DNA of 64,000 nt from Clostridiales bacterium VE202-21 (GTDB lineage: Bacteria; Bacillota; Clostridia; Lachnospirales; Lachnospiraceae): contig BAIF02000004.1 of the NCBI GenBank assembly GCA_000509105.1, positions 31,379-95,378 of the forward strand, read 5' to 3'. The notes under the pieces were generated by a model. It saw only the letters and a list, made by a program, of their open reading frames with translations. It ran no database searches and was not told the origin of the DNA. Position 1 is the first letter of the stretch. Each line of letters begins with the position of its first letter. The position numbers and the translations under genes are program-made. Below, piece after piece: positions 29,656 to 37,645 of the stretch.

Positions 29656-31137
29656 CTATTTATTGATTTCACCACCGGCAAATCCTAAAACATAACTGTG
29701 GCGTTTTACTTTGGCAGTATCCAGCAGATTCTGATACCATTTATCATGCGCTTCTATGCGCATATCTTCCTCTGCTTTTACCTGCCATGCCTCAGCACCT
29801 TCGCCGGCGTAATAAACCACATGAAAACCGCTTTCTGTGTATATGACACTGCAGTCTCCAGGCTTGCGCCCATCGTCAAACACCCATTTATCAATTGCAT
29901 CATCCAGAGTGTCTCTGGTCAGATTCTCAAATGTTCCGTCTGAATCTGATGCAGACTCATATTCTGAAGCAAGAGCTTCAAAACTTTTCTCTGTTTTATC
30001 ACCTTTTTCCCATGTCTCTTTCAGCTCTTCCGCTTTCGCACAGGATTCTTCATACAGCCTGTTTACTTTATCTTCATAATCATCAGCGCTGCTGTCCTCA
30101 AGCGCCGGATCAACCGGGAAGCAGACATCTGTGATGCTGGCTGTCGGATAACTGCTCTCGTTCCTGCTGTGGAACACCATTACATAATAACCTGAACCGT
30201 CATCTATGACATTAAGATCGCCGTCTTTTCGATCTGAAGAAAAAAGCCATTCTCCGTAGGAGAAATTCGGATCATAGTATGCGTCATCAAAAGCATAATA
30301 GGTTCCGTAATCTTTATATTCACTGCTGACTTCTTTTAGTTCCCCGCCTTTTTCCACCTTGTCATGAATCTCCTGCGCTATGGCAAAGGCATTCTGTTTT
30401 TCTTCCTGGGTCGGCTCTGTATCTATATCGCTGGCTTTCACATAAAAACGTTCATAGTTGACAAATGTATATTCCGGAAGATGTTCTTCATAATACTCTC
30501 TGATCTCATCCTCACGGAAACTAAAGTCAGCCTTTACCTTATCGCTGTACTCCGCCGCCAGATGGGAATATGTGAGATGCTTCCTGTAAAGCTCTTCCGT
30601 CATGCCGCTGCCGTATATATTTTCCAAATACTTATCTATACTGATTCCGGCATTATCAGCGCTGCTTTTTATATCTTCCAGTGCAGTATCAATCTCTTTC
30701 TGCGCCTCAGTGCTCAGTCCAAATCCTTCTTTCTCAGCCAGAGCAGCCGTTCTTAGAACGCTGGACATAGACTCCACGGTCTGATCCTCAAAATATTCGA
30801 ACCAGGACTGATGATCGTCATAGGGCTGGTCTTTCAGAGATGTGCTGTCATCAAACATATACTCTCTGAACTCACTGTGTTCATCCAGATAGGAATTATA
30901 ATAAGCATAGTAGTAATAGTTAAATTCACACAGCTTATACCCTTTCCCGTCTATCGTCACCGCAGGAAGGAGCTTGACCGGCGCCCCGCTTTGAAAAAAC
31001 AAAGCTGCAAGAATTCCAACGATCAAAAATACTCCGAGTACCACTGCAAAAATTGTGATCTGCCTGTTCTGGCGCTGCTTTTTTGCCTGATGTTCCTGTT
31101 TCTTTGTGCCCCCGCTGTTGTTGATTTTTCTGCTCAT
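29656..31137 (-). CDS. Membrane-anchored parvulin/SurA-like protein
   Basis: About 493 residues; ATG 31137 (MSRKINNSGG) follows GAGGTGGCT, which favours it over the GTG at 31143. A basic cytoplasmic tail is followed by one transmembrane helix (TIFAVVLGVFLIVGILAALF), and the rest is extracytoplasmic. The SurA_N-like helical region has many Tyr (NYYYYAYYNSYL) and is followed by two PpiC-like stretches (about residues 255-320 and 390-460, for example DDGSGYYVMVFHS and YTESGFHVVYYAG). It may be a foldase or chaperone for surface proteins. Finding it in a sugar-import operon is unusual; catalytic residues cannot be confirmed by eye. Confidence 0.65.
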   Translation of the reverse strand: MSRKINNSGGTKKQEHQAKKQRQNRQITIFAVVLGVFLIVGILAALFFQSGAPVKLLPAVTIDGKGYKLCEFNYYYYAYYNSYLDEHSEFREYMFDDSTSLKDQPYDDHQSWFEYFEDQTVESMSSVLRTAALAEKEGFGLSTEAQKEIDTALEDIKSSADNAGISIDKYLENIYGSGMTEELYRKHLTYSHLAAEYSDKVKADFSFREDEIREYYEEHLPEYTFVNYERFYVKASDIDTEPTQEEKQNAFAIAQEIHDKVEKGGELKEVSSEYKDYGTYYAFDDAYYDPNFSYGEWLFSSDRKDGDLNVIDDGSGYYVMVFHSRNESSYPTASITDVCFPVDPALEDSSADDYEDKVNRLYEESCAKAEELKETWEKGDKTEKSFEALASEYESASDSDGTFENLTRDTLDDAIDKWVFDDGRKPGDCSVIYTESGFHVVYYAGEGAEAWQVKAEEDMRIEAHDKWYQNLLDTAKVKRHSYVLGFAGGEINK

Positions 31138-31173
31138 AGCCACCTCTTATCAGCACAAAGGCCTCTTTATCTG

Positions 31174-31812
31174 TTATCCAAGGATCTCTTTTACTTTTTC
31201 CGCAAAGGCTTTCCCCAGTTTTTCATGGTATTCAGCCTCCATATGTACCCCGTCCCTGACGGATGCCTTTCCATATTTGGATGCGTCTATAAAGTGCACA
31301 CCGTTTTCTTTTGCAAATGCCTCATATGCTTCTGCAAACCTTTCTGAACGCTCAACCGCGCCTTCTCCGAACATATCCAGAAAGAGCGGAACATCCTTGT
31401 AAGACGGATCAATCAGGAGGGGAGCTGCCAAGAGTACTTCCGGCCTGTTTCCTGCCATCGGCACCGTTTTAACCGCGTTCAGATAGCGTCCGAATCCGAA
31501 TGCTATGGTATAAGGATCTACCCCGAATCTGGCCTTCAGATCGTTCGTCCCGAGCATCAGGATAATCAGGTCAAGCGGGGACTGTGAATCCAGGCAGGCC
31601 TCAAAATAAGCGATGCCGGAAAGTCTGTTTTCGACTGGATCGTCGTGGACAGTGGTCCTTCCGTTATATCCTTCTTCAATAACCTGATACTCATTTCCCA
31701 GTTCAGCCGCCAGAATCCCTGTCCACCTGACATCGTCCGGATGTCTGGTCCCTTCAGCCGGAACGGCTCCCCAGGTGTTGGAATCCCCGAAACAAAGTAT
31801 TCTCTTTTTCAT
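31174..31812 (-). CDS. SGNH/GDSL-family esterase
   Basis: A 212-residue hydrolase without a signal peptide. Block I GDSNTWG holds the catalytic serine (about residue 11); Block III appears as LGTNDLKARF, and Block V as VRDGVHMEAEYHEKLG with the Asp-x-x-His pair. This pattern matches the arylesterase/acetylxylan-esterase group of SGNH enzymes. In this operon it could remove an acyl group from the imported sugar before further processing. Start ATG 31812 has GGAGG eleven bases upstream. It is followed closely by the parvulin-like gene. Confidence 0.85.
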   Translation of the reverse strand: MKKRILCFGDSNTWGAVPAEGTRHPDDVRWTGILAAELGNEYQVIEEGYNGRTTVHDDPVENRLSGIAYFEACLDSQSPLDLIILMLGTNDLKARFGVDPYTIAFGFGRYLNAVKTVPMAGNRPEVLLAAPLLIDPSYKDVPLFLDMFGEGAVERSERFAEAYEAFAKENGVHFIDASKYGKASVRDGVHMEAEYHEKLGKAFAEKVKEILG

Positions 31813-31840
31813 ACTGCTGTTTCCTCCTTCAATTCTTCAA

Positions 31841-31920
31841 GTACGCCCCGGCGTACCTGCGGCGGGCCGCGCGTCATGCTCCGCATGACACAATTAATCT
31901 GCGCGCCTCTCCCATCCGCC
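31841..31920 (-). repeat. Cluster of tandem small hairpins between operon genes
   Basis: Three perfect hairpins follow one another: 31841-31856 (GTACGCC arm), 31859-31870 (GCGGC arm) and 31873-31889 (GTCATGC arm). The last is enclosed by GCGCG/CGCGC. They fill the 125-base gap between URO-D copy 3 and the esterase gene. The cluster may be a REP-like repeat or an mRNA processing site. Confidence 0.5.
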
Positions 31921-31937
31921 GGAGGCTTTACTGCTTG

Positions 31938-32999
31938 TTAGATAAATTTTTTTCGTGCTTCATACAAAGCAATGATATTTTCCACAGGAACGTCGCCCTC
32001 AAAATCCTGGCTCGGCCCCAGAATATATCCTCCATCCACATTCATCGTCCTGATGATGTATTCCGTCTCCGCCCTGACCTCCTCCGGTGTCCCGAAAGGC
32101 AGCAGGTTCTGTGTGTCCACACCGCCCTGAAAGCAAAGCTTGTCTCCGTATTCCCGCTTTAATGAATCGACTTCCATTCCCTTTACCTTCTGAATCGGCT
32201 CCAGTCCGTCAACCCCGCATGCAATCAGGTTTGGAATAATCTTCCTGACCGCCCCGCAGGAATGCTGCAAGTAAAAACAATTATATTTATGTGCCAGCTG
32301 AACCAGCTTTTTCGTATTCTCCGCAAAATATTCATCCCACATCTTTGGGCTGAACAAAAGGCTGATCTGCGTCCCGTAATCGTCACATGGCCGGATCAGA
32401 TCGATCGCACCATCGCCTGCTTCTAACATCCGCTCATACATCTCCATATAAAACTGGCTGTAACGGTTCAGCATTGCCTTTACCATCTCCGGCTCCTCCG
32501 CCATCAGCATATAGAAAGATTCCGCCGGATACAGATCCAGAAATACCTGATAAGGCCCCGGCCATCCGATCCGGATCGCTTTATCCTGATGCTGGCCGCA
32601 AAAACGCTTCACAGCCTCATAGTCAAAATGATCGGGATTCGGCCAGTCTCTGAAAGCCATGAGTTCTTCCATCGTCTCAACATGTTCAAGAGGCCTTTTG
32701 ATGGTATGGCTGTTATACTCCACACCGTTCCATTTTTCTACATATTGCTGTCCAAAAGGATGTGTATGCACTACCTCCCCTTTTGCGTTAACAAAATCCG
32801 GTTTCTTAGGCCCGATATATGGCGGAAAATCCATTACCCTTGTGTCAATCTCCAGGATATCCATAACCTCTTCTGCCGATTCAACCTGAAAGTATTGCTG
32901 CATCTTCTCCCATGCAGTCTCAACAGCCTGCATCGTTGCAGGGACACGGTCCGGAGTCTTGTGCTCAAAAGCTGCCCTCACACGCTCCTTACTATTCAA
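31938..32999 (-). CDS. URO-D-fold protein (MtaA/MtbA-like), copy 3
   Basis: About 353 residues. A TTG start at 32999 is chosen: GGGAGGG lies seven bases upstream, and the product then begins (L/M)NSKERVRAAFEHKTPDRVP, exactly aligned with the starts of copies 1 and 2. An ATG-led longer version from 33068 would read through the promoter region. It carries the zinc motif in YLQHSCGAVRKIIPN and a later FQGGVDTQNLLP where the second cysteine is replaced by Gln, unlike copy 2. It ends like its relatives (GPSQDFEGDVPVENI). Probably a methyltransferase-type enzyme of the same pathway. Confidence 0.82.
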   Translation of the reverse strand: MNSKERVRAAFEHKTPDRVPATMQAVETAWEKMQQYFQVESAEEVMDILEIDTRVMDFPPYIGPKKPDFVNAKGEVVHTHPFGQQYVEKWNGVEYNSHTIKRPLEHVETMEELMAFRDWPNPDHFDYEAVKRFCGQHQDKAIRIGWPGPYQVFLDLYPAESFYMLMAEEPEMVKAMLNRYSQFYMEMYERMLEAGDGAIDLIRPCDDYGTQISLLFSPKMWDEYFAENTKKLVQLAHKYNCFYLQHSCGAVRKIIPNLIACGVDGLEPIQKVKGMEVDSLKREYGDKLCFQGGVDTQNLLPFGTPEEVRAETEYIIRTMNVDGGYILGPSQDFEGDVPVENIIALYEARKKFI

Positions 33000-33084
33000 T
33001 TGATATCCCTCCCTCAGAGTTCCTCTTCTTGTTAAGCTCATTATAATTCTGAGGGAGTTTAAAATCAATTTAAATTAAACTTTA

Positions 33085-33102
33085 AATTTAAACGTTTAAA
33101 TT
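33085..33102. promoter_or_regulatory. LacI-type operator candidate, 18-bp perfect palindrome
   Basis: AATTTAAACGTTTAAATT is perfectly symmetric about a central CG, the hallmark of LacI-family operators. It lies about 85 bases before the TTG start of URO-D copy 3 and touches the stop codon of copy 4. A near copy (12 of 14 core positions) lies beside the LacI-like gene at 35294-35307. Confidence 0.6.
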
Positions 33103-34405
33103 ATTTTGTATAATCCTCGGCAACACGCATTGCAATCTTCTCCCATTTAAACAGCCGCTGTGGATCATGCCTTACAGTTGAGATATCTTTGAAGATAAGT
33201 TCCACATGGCACTGCCCCTCTGTCAGCTCCATAAACTCTCTGATTTCCTTCTCCGCCTGAGCCTCATCAAAAATATTGCCTGCAACAATGGCCGGGTTCG
33301 GCTTTCTGCTCATAACATAGTCCGTCCCAACCTCTTGAATGATCTTTTCACTGTTACACCAGGGTGATACGGATATTTTGCGCAGATTGGGTATTTTTCT
33401 AAGCATGGAAACCTTCAGATCCAGAGGTTCACAGCATCCGTAATAGGTAAGTCCGAATCGCCTGAGCCACTTCAAATCATGTTCAACGGCGAATTCCCAG
33501 TGCATCTCAGGAGATACGGTTGAGAATATCTGTGCATTGGAACATCCCCACATATTCTTTGCAAGTACATGGTTCGGATTAAAGTCCTCACCGGGAAGCT
33601 CTGTTGTATACCCGTAACCGCCTGAGCCTACCCGGGTGTTATTGCAGTCCAGTGATAACAGGTTCTGTTCTTCAAACTGATCCAGCTCTACCATCCATGC
33701 CTGGACCATTTTTTCATAGATGTCGTGTACCATATCCGGCCTCATGACCAGATCCATAATGGCTTCCTGTACGCCCCACCAGCGTATTAGGTAATCCCAC
33801 GGCGTATACCATATATGGGTCTGCCCCACCTTTTTGACAGGGATTATTCCCGCAAATACATCCCGCATTGCATCATAAGAATACTGCGTGGCCCTTTCAT
33901 AATGGGTGACCACCGGCATCTTGATCTTTTCAATGTCTTCCGGCTCCTGGATCTGAATCTTAAAATGCCTGGAATAGATCTCATTTTCCTGATCCGTATA
34001 CGCGGCATCCACATCTTCCACAATTCCAAAATCCGTAGAGTGGATCGCCAGCGGACATTCGATATAGGGGTTGACTACCATGTCCCCCGGAAAGTGGTTC
34101 CACTGGAAAATCGTCTTTTTCAGCGTATCCTCCAGATTTCTTGCCCAGGGATGTGTGCACTTCAGGGTCAGCTCATCGTTTATGTTCATCTCATGCCAAG
34201 GAATCTCATTGATCCATACCATTGGTTTTACCGATTTCTTATCATTCAAAAGCGTCCAGTTTCTGGCATTCTCTTCATTTCTTCTATCACCTGAGATCTG
34301 CGCTATCCTCTCTCCCAGTGTTTTTAAGATATCCTTATCCTTCTGTGTAAGTATAATTTCTTTCTCCTCCGGAATCACCGGTTTGTGTGACGGGTCATGC
34401 AGCAT
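33101..34405 (-). CDS. URO-D-superfamily protein, divergent copy 4
   Basis: A 434-residue protein starting MLHDPSHKPVIPEEKE (AGGAGG upstream). It is longer than and distinct from copies 1-3. In place of the HSCG motif it has LTYYGCCEPLDLKVSMLR, with paired cysteines, and then ISVSPWCNSEKI. These suggest a metal-binding site in a URO-D/methionine-synthase-like barrel, a family usually annotated as uroporphyrinogen decarboxylase by homology only. It is the first gene of the eleven-gene minus-strand operon, with a stem-loop in its leader. Reaction unknown; a haem function is unlikely in this context. Confidence 0.7.
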   Translation of the reverse strand: MLHDPSHKPVIPEEKEIILTQKDKDILKTLGERIAQISGDRRNEENARNWTLLNDKKSVKPMVWINEIPWHEMNINDELTLKCTHPWARNLEDTLKKTIFQWNHFPGDMVVNPYIECPLAIHSTDFGIVEDVDAAYTDQENEIYSRHFKIQIQEPEDIEKIKMPVVTHYERATQYSYDAMRDVFAGIIPVKKVGQTHIWYTPWDYLIRWWGVQEAIMDLVMRPDMVHDIYEKMVQAWMVELDQFEEQNLLSLDCNNTRVGSGGYGYTTELPGEDFNPNHVLAKNMWGCSNAQIFSTVSPEMHWEFAVEHDLKWLRRFGLTYYGCCEPLDLKVSMLRKIPNLRKISVSPWCNSEKIIQEVGTDYVMSRKPNPAIVAGNIFDEAQAEKEIREFMELTEGQCHVELIFKDISTVRHDPQRLFKWEKIAMRVAEDYTK

Positions 34406-34430
34406 AATCTTTTCCTCCTTTACTATATGC

Positions 34431-34456
34431 CTGCCGGTTCCGAAGAACCGACAGGT
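34431..34456 (-). promoter_or_regulatory. UUCG-capped stem-loop in operon leader
   Basis: On the minus strand CCTGTCGGTTC and GAACCGGCAGG form an 11-bp stem (one G-T pair) closed by TTCG. It lies 26 bases before the start of URO-D copy 4. It has no T-run, so mRNA stabilisation or a regulatory role is more likely than termination. Confidence 0.45.
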
Positions 34457-34501
34457 TATTCCAGATTTTTACTCTTTTTTCCATCCTAACACTGCATGAA
34501 A

Positions 34502-34528
34502 AAAGCCACAACGCTCTGTTGTGGCTTT
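34502..34528 (-). terminator. Rho-independent terminator of AraC gene
   Basis: AAAGCCACAAC and GTTGTGGCTTT flank a 5-base loop. On the minus strand the stem is followed by a run of six T in total. It begins on the AraC stop codon and insulates the operon from AraC read-through. Confidence 0.85.
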
Positions 34529-35279
34529 AAGGTTGCTCAATGTGACATTTTTTGTATTCACCGGGAGTGACTTCCATATATTTTTTAAATGCTCTGGAAA
34601 ATGTCTTCGAATCACTGTACCCGCAGTCGGCAGCAGCCTCATTCACTGTGCTGCCCCCAATCAATGCCTGAGCCCCCACACTCATTTTCCTGGTATAGAT
34701 AAACTGGCTCGGGCACATGCCGAATATCTCTTTAAACCTCCTGGTAAAATAGGACCGTTCCATACCCGCACACTCTGCCAGCTCCTGTACCCCCGGATTC
34801 TCAGCAATGTGCTCATCAATATACTTCAGCACACGCTTCATGCGCCGGCTGCTCGTGCGGTAAATCGGCAGCCTCTCATTGATCCGCTTCAAAAAGATAT
34901 CGAACAGCCTGGACACGTCCTGAAAGCAGGCGGGATCACGCTGCAGGAGCCGAATGCTGTGCAGCAGATAATACAGCTCTTCATCCGTTCGGACCTCAAT
35001 GCAGGTAAAATTCATAGCCAGAGAGATATCCATCTCCACATGGAACCAGAGCACTTCCAGCGGATCGTCCAGATCATGCCGCAGAGAATAGGGCTGCATC
35101 ACGGGAAGTACATAAAAATACCCCTTTTCCAGCTGCACCTCATTTTCCCCCTGCCGGAACCATGCCTTTCCTCCGCAGACATAATACATGCGGTAAAATG
35201 CGGCGCATTCGTCCGTCATGCCCCAGTCCGGAGGGCACAACGTATACTCATTTTGTATAATCTTAAATTCAAAATGCAC
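34527..35279 (-). CDS. AraC-family transcriptional regulator (cupin sensor)
   Basis: A 250-residue protein. Residues 1-130 form a cupin-like ligand domain (GENEVQLEKGYFYVLPVMQP). Residues 150-245 form the double helix-turn-helix: VQELAECAGMERSYFTRRF, then a second helix pair with VNEAAADCGYSDSKTFSRAF. Length and layout are typical of sugar-responsive AraC activators. It is divergent from the LacI-fusion gene and lies upstream of the URO-D operon, so it probably activates that operon when its sugar is bound. Start ATG 35279 faces the shared intergenic region that holds a LacI-like operator. Confidence 0.88.
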   Translation of the reverse strand: MHFEFKIIQNEYTLCPPDWGMTDECAAFYRMYYVCGGKAWFRQGENEVQLEKGYFYVLPVMQPYSLRHDLDDPLEVLWFHVEMDISLAMNFTCIEVRTDEELYYLLHSIRLLQRDPACFQDVSRLFDIFLKRINERLPIYRTSSRRMKRVLKYIDEHIAENPGVQELAECAGMERSYFTRRFKEIFGMCPSQFIYTRKMSVGAQALIGGSTVNEAAADCGYSDSKTFSRAFKKYMEVTPGEYKKCHIEQP

Positions 35280-35293
35280 AGCGTGCCTCCTTC

Positions 35294-35307
35294 TTTAATC
35301 GTTTAAC
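35294..35307. promoter_or_regulatory. Second LacI-like operator, in divergent AraC/LacI gap
   Basis: TTTAATCGTTTAAC differs at two positions from the core TTTAAACGTTTAAA found at 33087-33100. A perfect TTAATATTAA palindrome follows at 35308-35317. A TTGACT (35324) lies near a weak -10 for the plus-strand gene, so binding here could give autorepression. Confidence 0.45.
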
Positions 35308-35389
35308 TTAATATTAAATTCCGTTGACTTTTTTATTTACTTATGACAATATTATTATAAAATTTGGAGAAAGGCAAGGAGGGATTCTT

Positions 35390-37645
35390 ATGGCAACATT
35401 AAAAGATGTTGCGGAAAAAGCGGGCGTTTCGATTGCGACCGTCTCAAACTGTATTAATAATACGAAAACCGTAAAACCCGCTACCCGGGCAAAGATCATG
35501 CAGATCATTGAAGAATTAAACTATATTCCCAATGCATCCGCTAAGAGCCTCAAATCTGAAGCATCCAGAGAGATCGGAGTTGTATTCCCTGATATTGATG
35601 ACTCCTGTCATGCAGATATTTTAAAGGGAATCATTTCCAGCGCAGAGAATATGGATTATACATTAAATATTTCCTTCTCTTATCACACGCCAAAGCTGGA
35701 GCGCAAAATCATAGACCAGCTCATCGGCAGAAATGTAGCCGGGATCATTCTCATCACATGTCAGCCCCAGAATGCAGACTATTTCCAGAACAGCATTGTC
35801 AGGCATAACATTCCAACCATATTTATCGATCATTTTCCCGATAATATAGACGCAAACTTCCTGGCATTTGACAATTACAATTCCTGTTACTATCTCACTA
35901 AAAAGCTGATTGAAAACGGTTATCACAATATTGACCTCATGATCGGGCACAGCGATTACTTTTCTGAGCGTGAATGTGTCCGTGGATTTACCGATGCCCA
36001 CGATGACCTGGAACTGGAATTTGACCCCTGTCAGATCATTGAAACACGCTTTACAAAAGAATCCTCATTCCGCAAGGCCATGTTCAACATCGTAGAAAAA
36101 CCGCCTCAGGCTATTATTACGTCCTCACATCCGCTGGCCAAAGGGGTAATTGAAGCATTTAATCTCTGTTCAATCAAGATTCCAAAAGATACCTGTATCA
36201 TCACTCTTGGAGAAGAATCCTGGAATGAGAGCAACTATCTGCCGAACCTGCTGCACACGTCCCGTACGGCTTACACGCTTGGCATCCGCAGCATACAAGA
36301 CCTCATGAAGAATCTTCAGGAGTCGGCATTTTTTGAAAAGGAGTTCATGCTCTTCAAGGATAACGTAATAGGAAGCCACATCAAGATTCCCAAGGCTCCC
36401 ATTCCCTACCGCATCCCCAAAACTCCCAAGAGGACACTGCGCATTATTGCCACCTCTATGCCCACCATCCTCTCGTTACATGCAGTATCCAAAGAGTTTG
36501 AGCGGCAGCATGAGGTTAAAATAGAATTTGATTTTGTAAGCTACAGAGAACTGATCGAAACGATCGTCGCAGACAGTGCCAGGGAAAAAAGTAAATATGA
36601 TGTATATATGTATGATATCTCATGGCTTACATATCTGGTAAATTTAAATGTGCTCACAGATATTACCGAACTGATTACCTCCAATGAGATGTTTACTAAG
36701 CATCTTGTTCCCAAGAACCTGTCCAATGCATGCTATAAGGGGAGGTATTACGGATTTCCTATCGTGGGAGGCTCCCATATACTGTTTTACAGAAAGGATT
36801 TATTTGAACAGCCGTCCATCCAGAACCAGTTTGAGACAAGGTACAATATGCCGCTGCGCCCCCCCAAAACCTGGAAAGAATTCAACGGCATTGCCCAGTT
36901 TTTTACGAAAGAATTTAACCCCTATTCGCCGACTTTATACGGAACATCCGTCATTGGCAGCGTCAATGAGGAATTTGCCCTGGAGCTGCAGATACGCCTC
37001 TGGAGCTTCGGCGGCGGCTTGTATGACAGCGCCGGACGCCTGAAACTGGATACACCGCAAAATGTCAAGGCACTGCAGAGTCTTCTGGATACCGCCCGCT
37101 TTACGGAACACGGCATTTCCAATACTTCCATCAATTCCAGTTTCCAGGACTTCGGAATTGGCCGCACTGCTATGCTTCTTTCCTTTACGGAGTACGGAAC
37201 TCTGATCAACGACTGCCTGCACGGGGATATTATAACGAAAATTGATTACAGCATGCTCCCAGGGCAGACTCCGGCCAATGTAGGGTGGCATATGGGTATC
37301 AGCAAGACAACCCGCCACACAGAATTAATAGCAAACTACTTTAAGTGGATATCCCAAAAGAAAACAAGCTACTATATGACGACTTTAAACGGGCAGTCCA
37401 CCGTACTTTACCCCTATGAGAACCAGGAGATTTTAAGGCTTTATCCCTGGATGAGAGTGAACACAAAGTGCATCGAGAAATCCAGGAACCGGGTCTATCC
37501 GTTCCAGGCTCCCGACAGGATCGTACCTCCATACGAGATAGAGACGATCCTTCAGGATGTATGTATCCAGGCTTACCAAAAAGAGCTTTCCCCGCAGGAT
37601 GCCCTGCGAAAAGGAGAGAGCAGGATCCGGAGGCTGTTTCAATAG
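35390..37645 (+). CDS. LacI-type repressor fused to a family 1 solute-binding domain
   Basis: About 751 residues from ATG 35390 (AAGGAGGG upstream). Residues 1-50 are a LacI helix-turn-helix ([20 protein letters not shown]). Residues 60-340 are a LacI/GalR ligand domain ([44 protein letters not shown]). From about residue 350 a second module ([22 protein letters not shown]... [47 protein letters not shown]) matches extracellular sugar-binding proteins of family 1. There is no signal peptide, so the whole protein is cytoplasmic. It may sense two ligands or an oligosaccharide with the binding-protein domain. Regulates itself and the adjacent operon by inference. Confidence 0.85.
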   Translation: MATLKDVAEKAGVSIATVSNCINNTKTVKPATRAKIMQIIEELNYIPNASAKSLKSEASREIGVVFPDIDDSCHADILKGIISSAENMDYTLNISFSYHTPKLERKIIDQLIGRNVAGIILITCQPQNADYFQNSIVRHNIPTIFIDHFPDNIDANFLAFDNYNSCYYLTKKLIENGYHNIDLMIGHSDYFSERECVRGFTDAHDDLELEFDPCQIIETRFTKESSFRKAMFNIVEKPPQAIITSSHPLAKGVIEAFNLCSIKIPKDTCIITLGEESWNESNYLPNLLHTSRTAYTLGIRSIQDLMKNLQESAFFEKEFMLFKDNVIGSHIKIPKAPIPYRIPKTPKRTLRIIATSMPTILSLHAVSKEFERQHEVKIEFDFVSYRELIETIVADSAREKSKYDVYMYDISWLTYLVNLNVLTDITELITSNEMFTKHLVPKNLSNACYKGRYYGFPIVGGSHILFYRKDLFEQPSIQNQFETRYNMPLRPPKTWKEFNGIAQFFTKEFNPYSPTLYGTSVIGSVNEEFALELQIRLWSFGGGLYDSAGRLKLDTPQNVKALQSLLDTARFTEHGISNTSINSSFQDFGIGRTAMLLSFTEYGTLINDCLHGDIITKIDYSMLPGQTPANVGWHMGISKTTRHTELIANYFKWISQKKTSYYMTTLNGQSTVLYPYENQEILRLYPWMRVNTKCIEKSRNRVYPFQAPDRIVPPYEIETILQDVCIQAYQKELSPQDALRKGESRIRRLFQ

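Noticed and set aside
21884..34405. HemE (haem synthesis) function of the URO-D-fold genes
   Set aside because: Zinc-type HSCG motifs, four copies and a sugar-import setting do not fit uroporphyrinogen decarboxylase; no other haem genes nearby.
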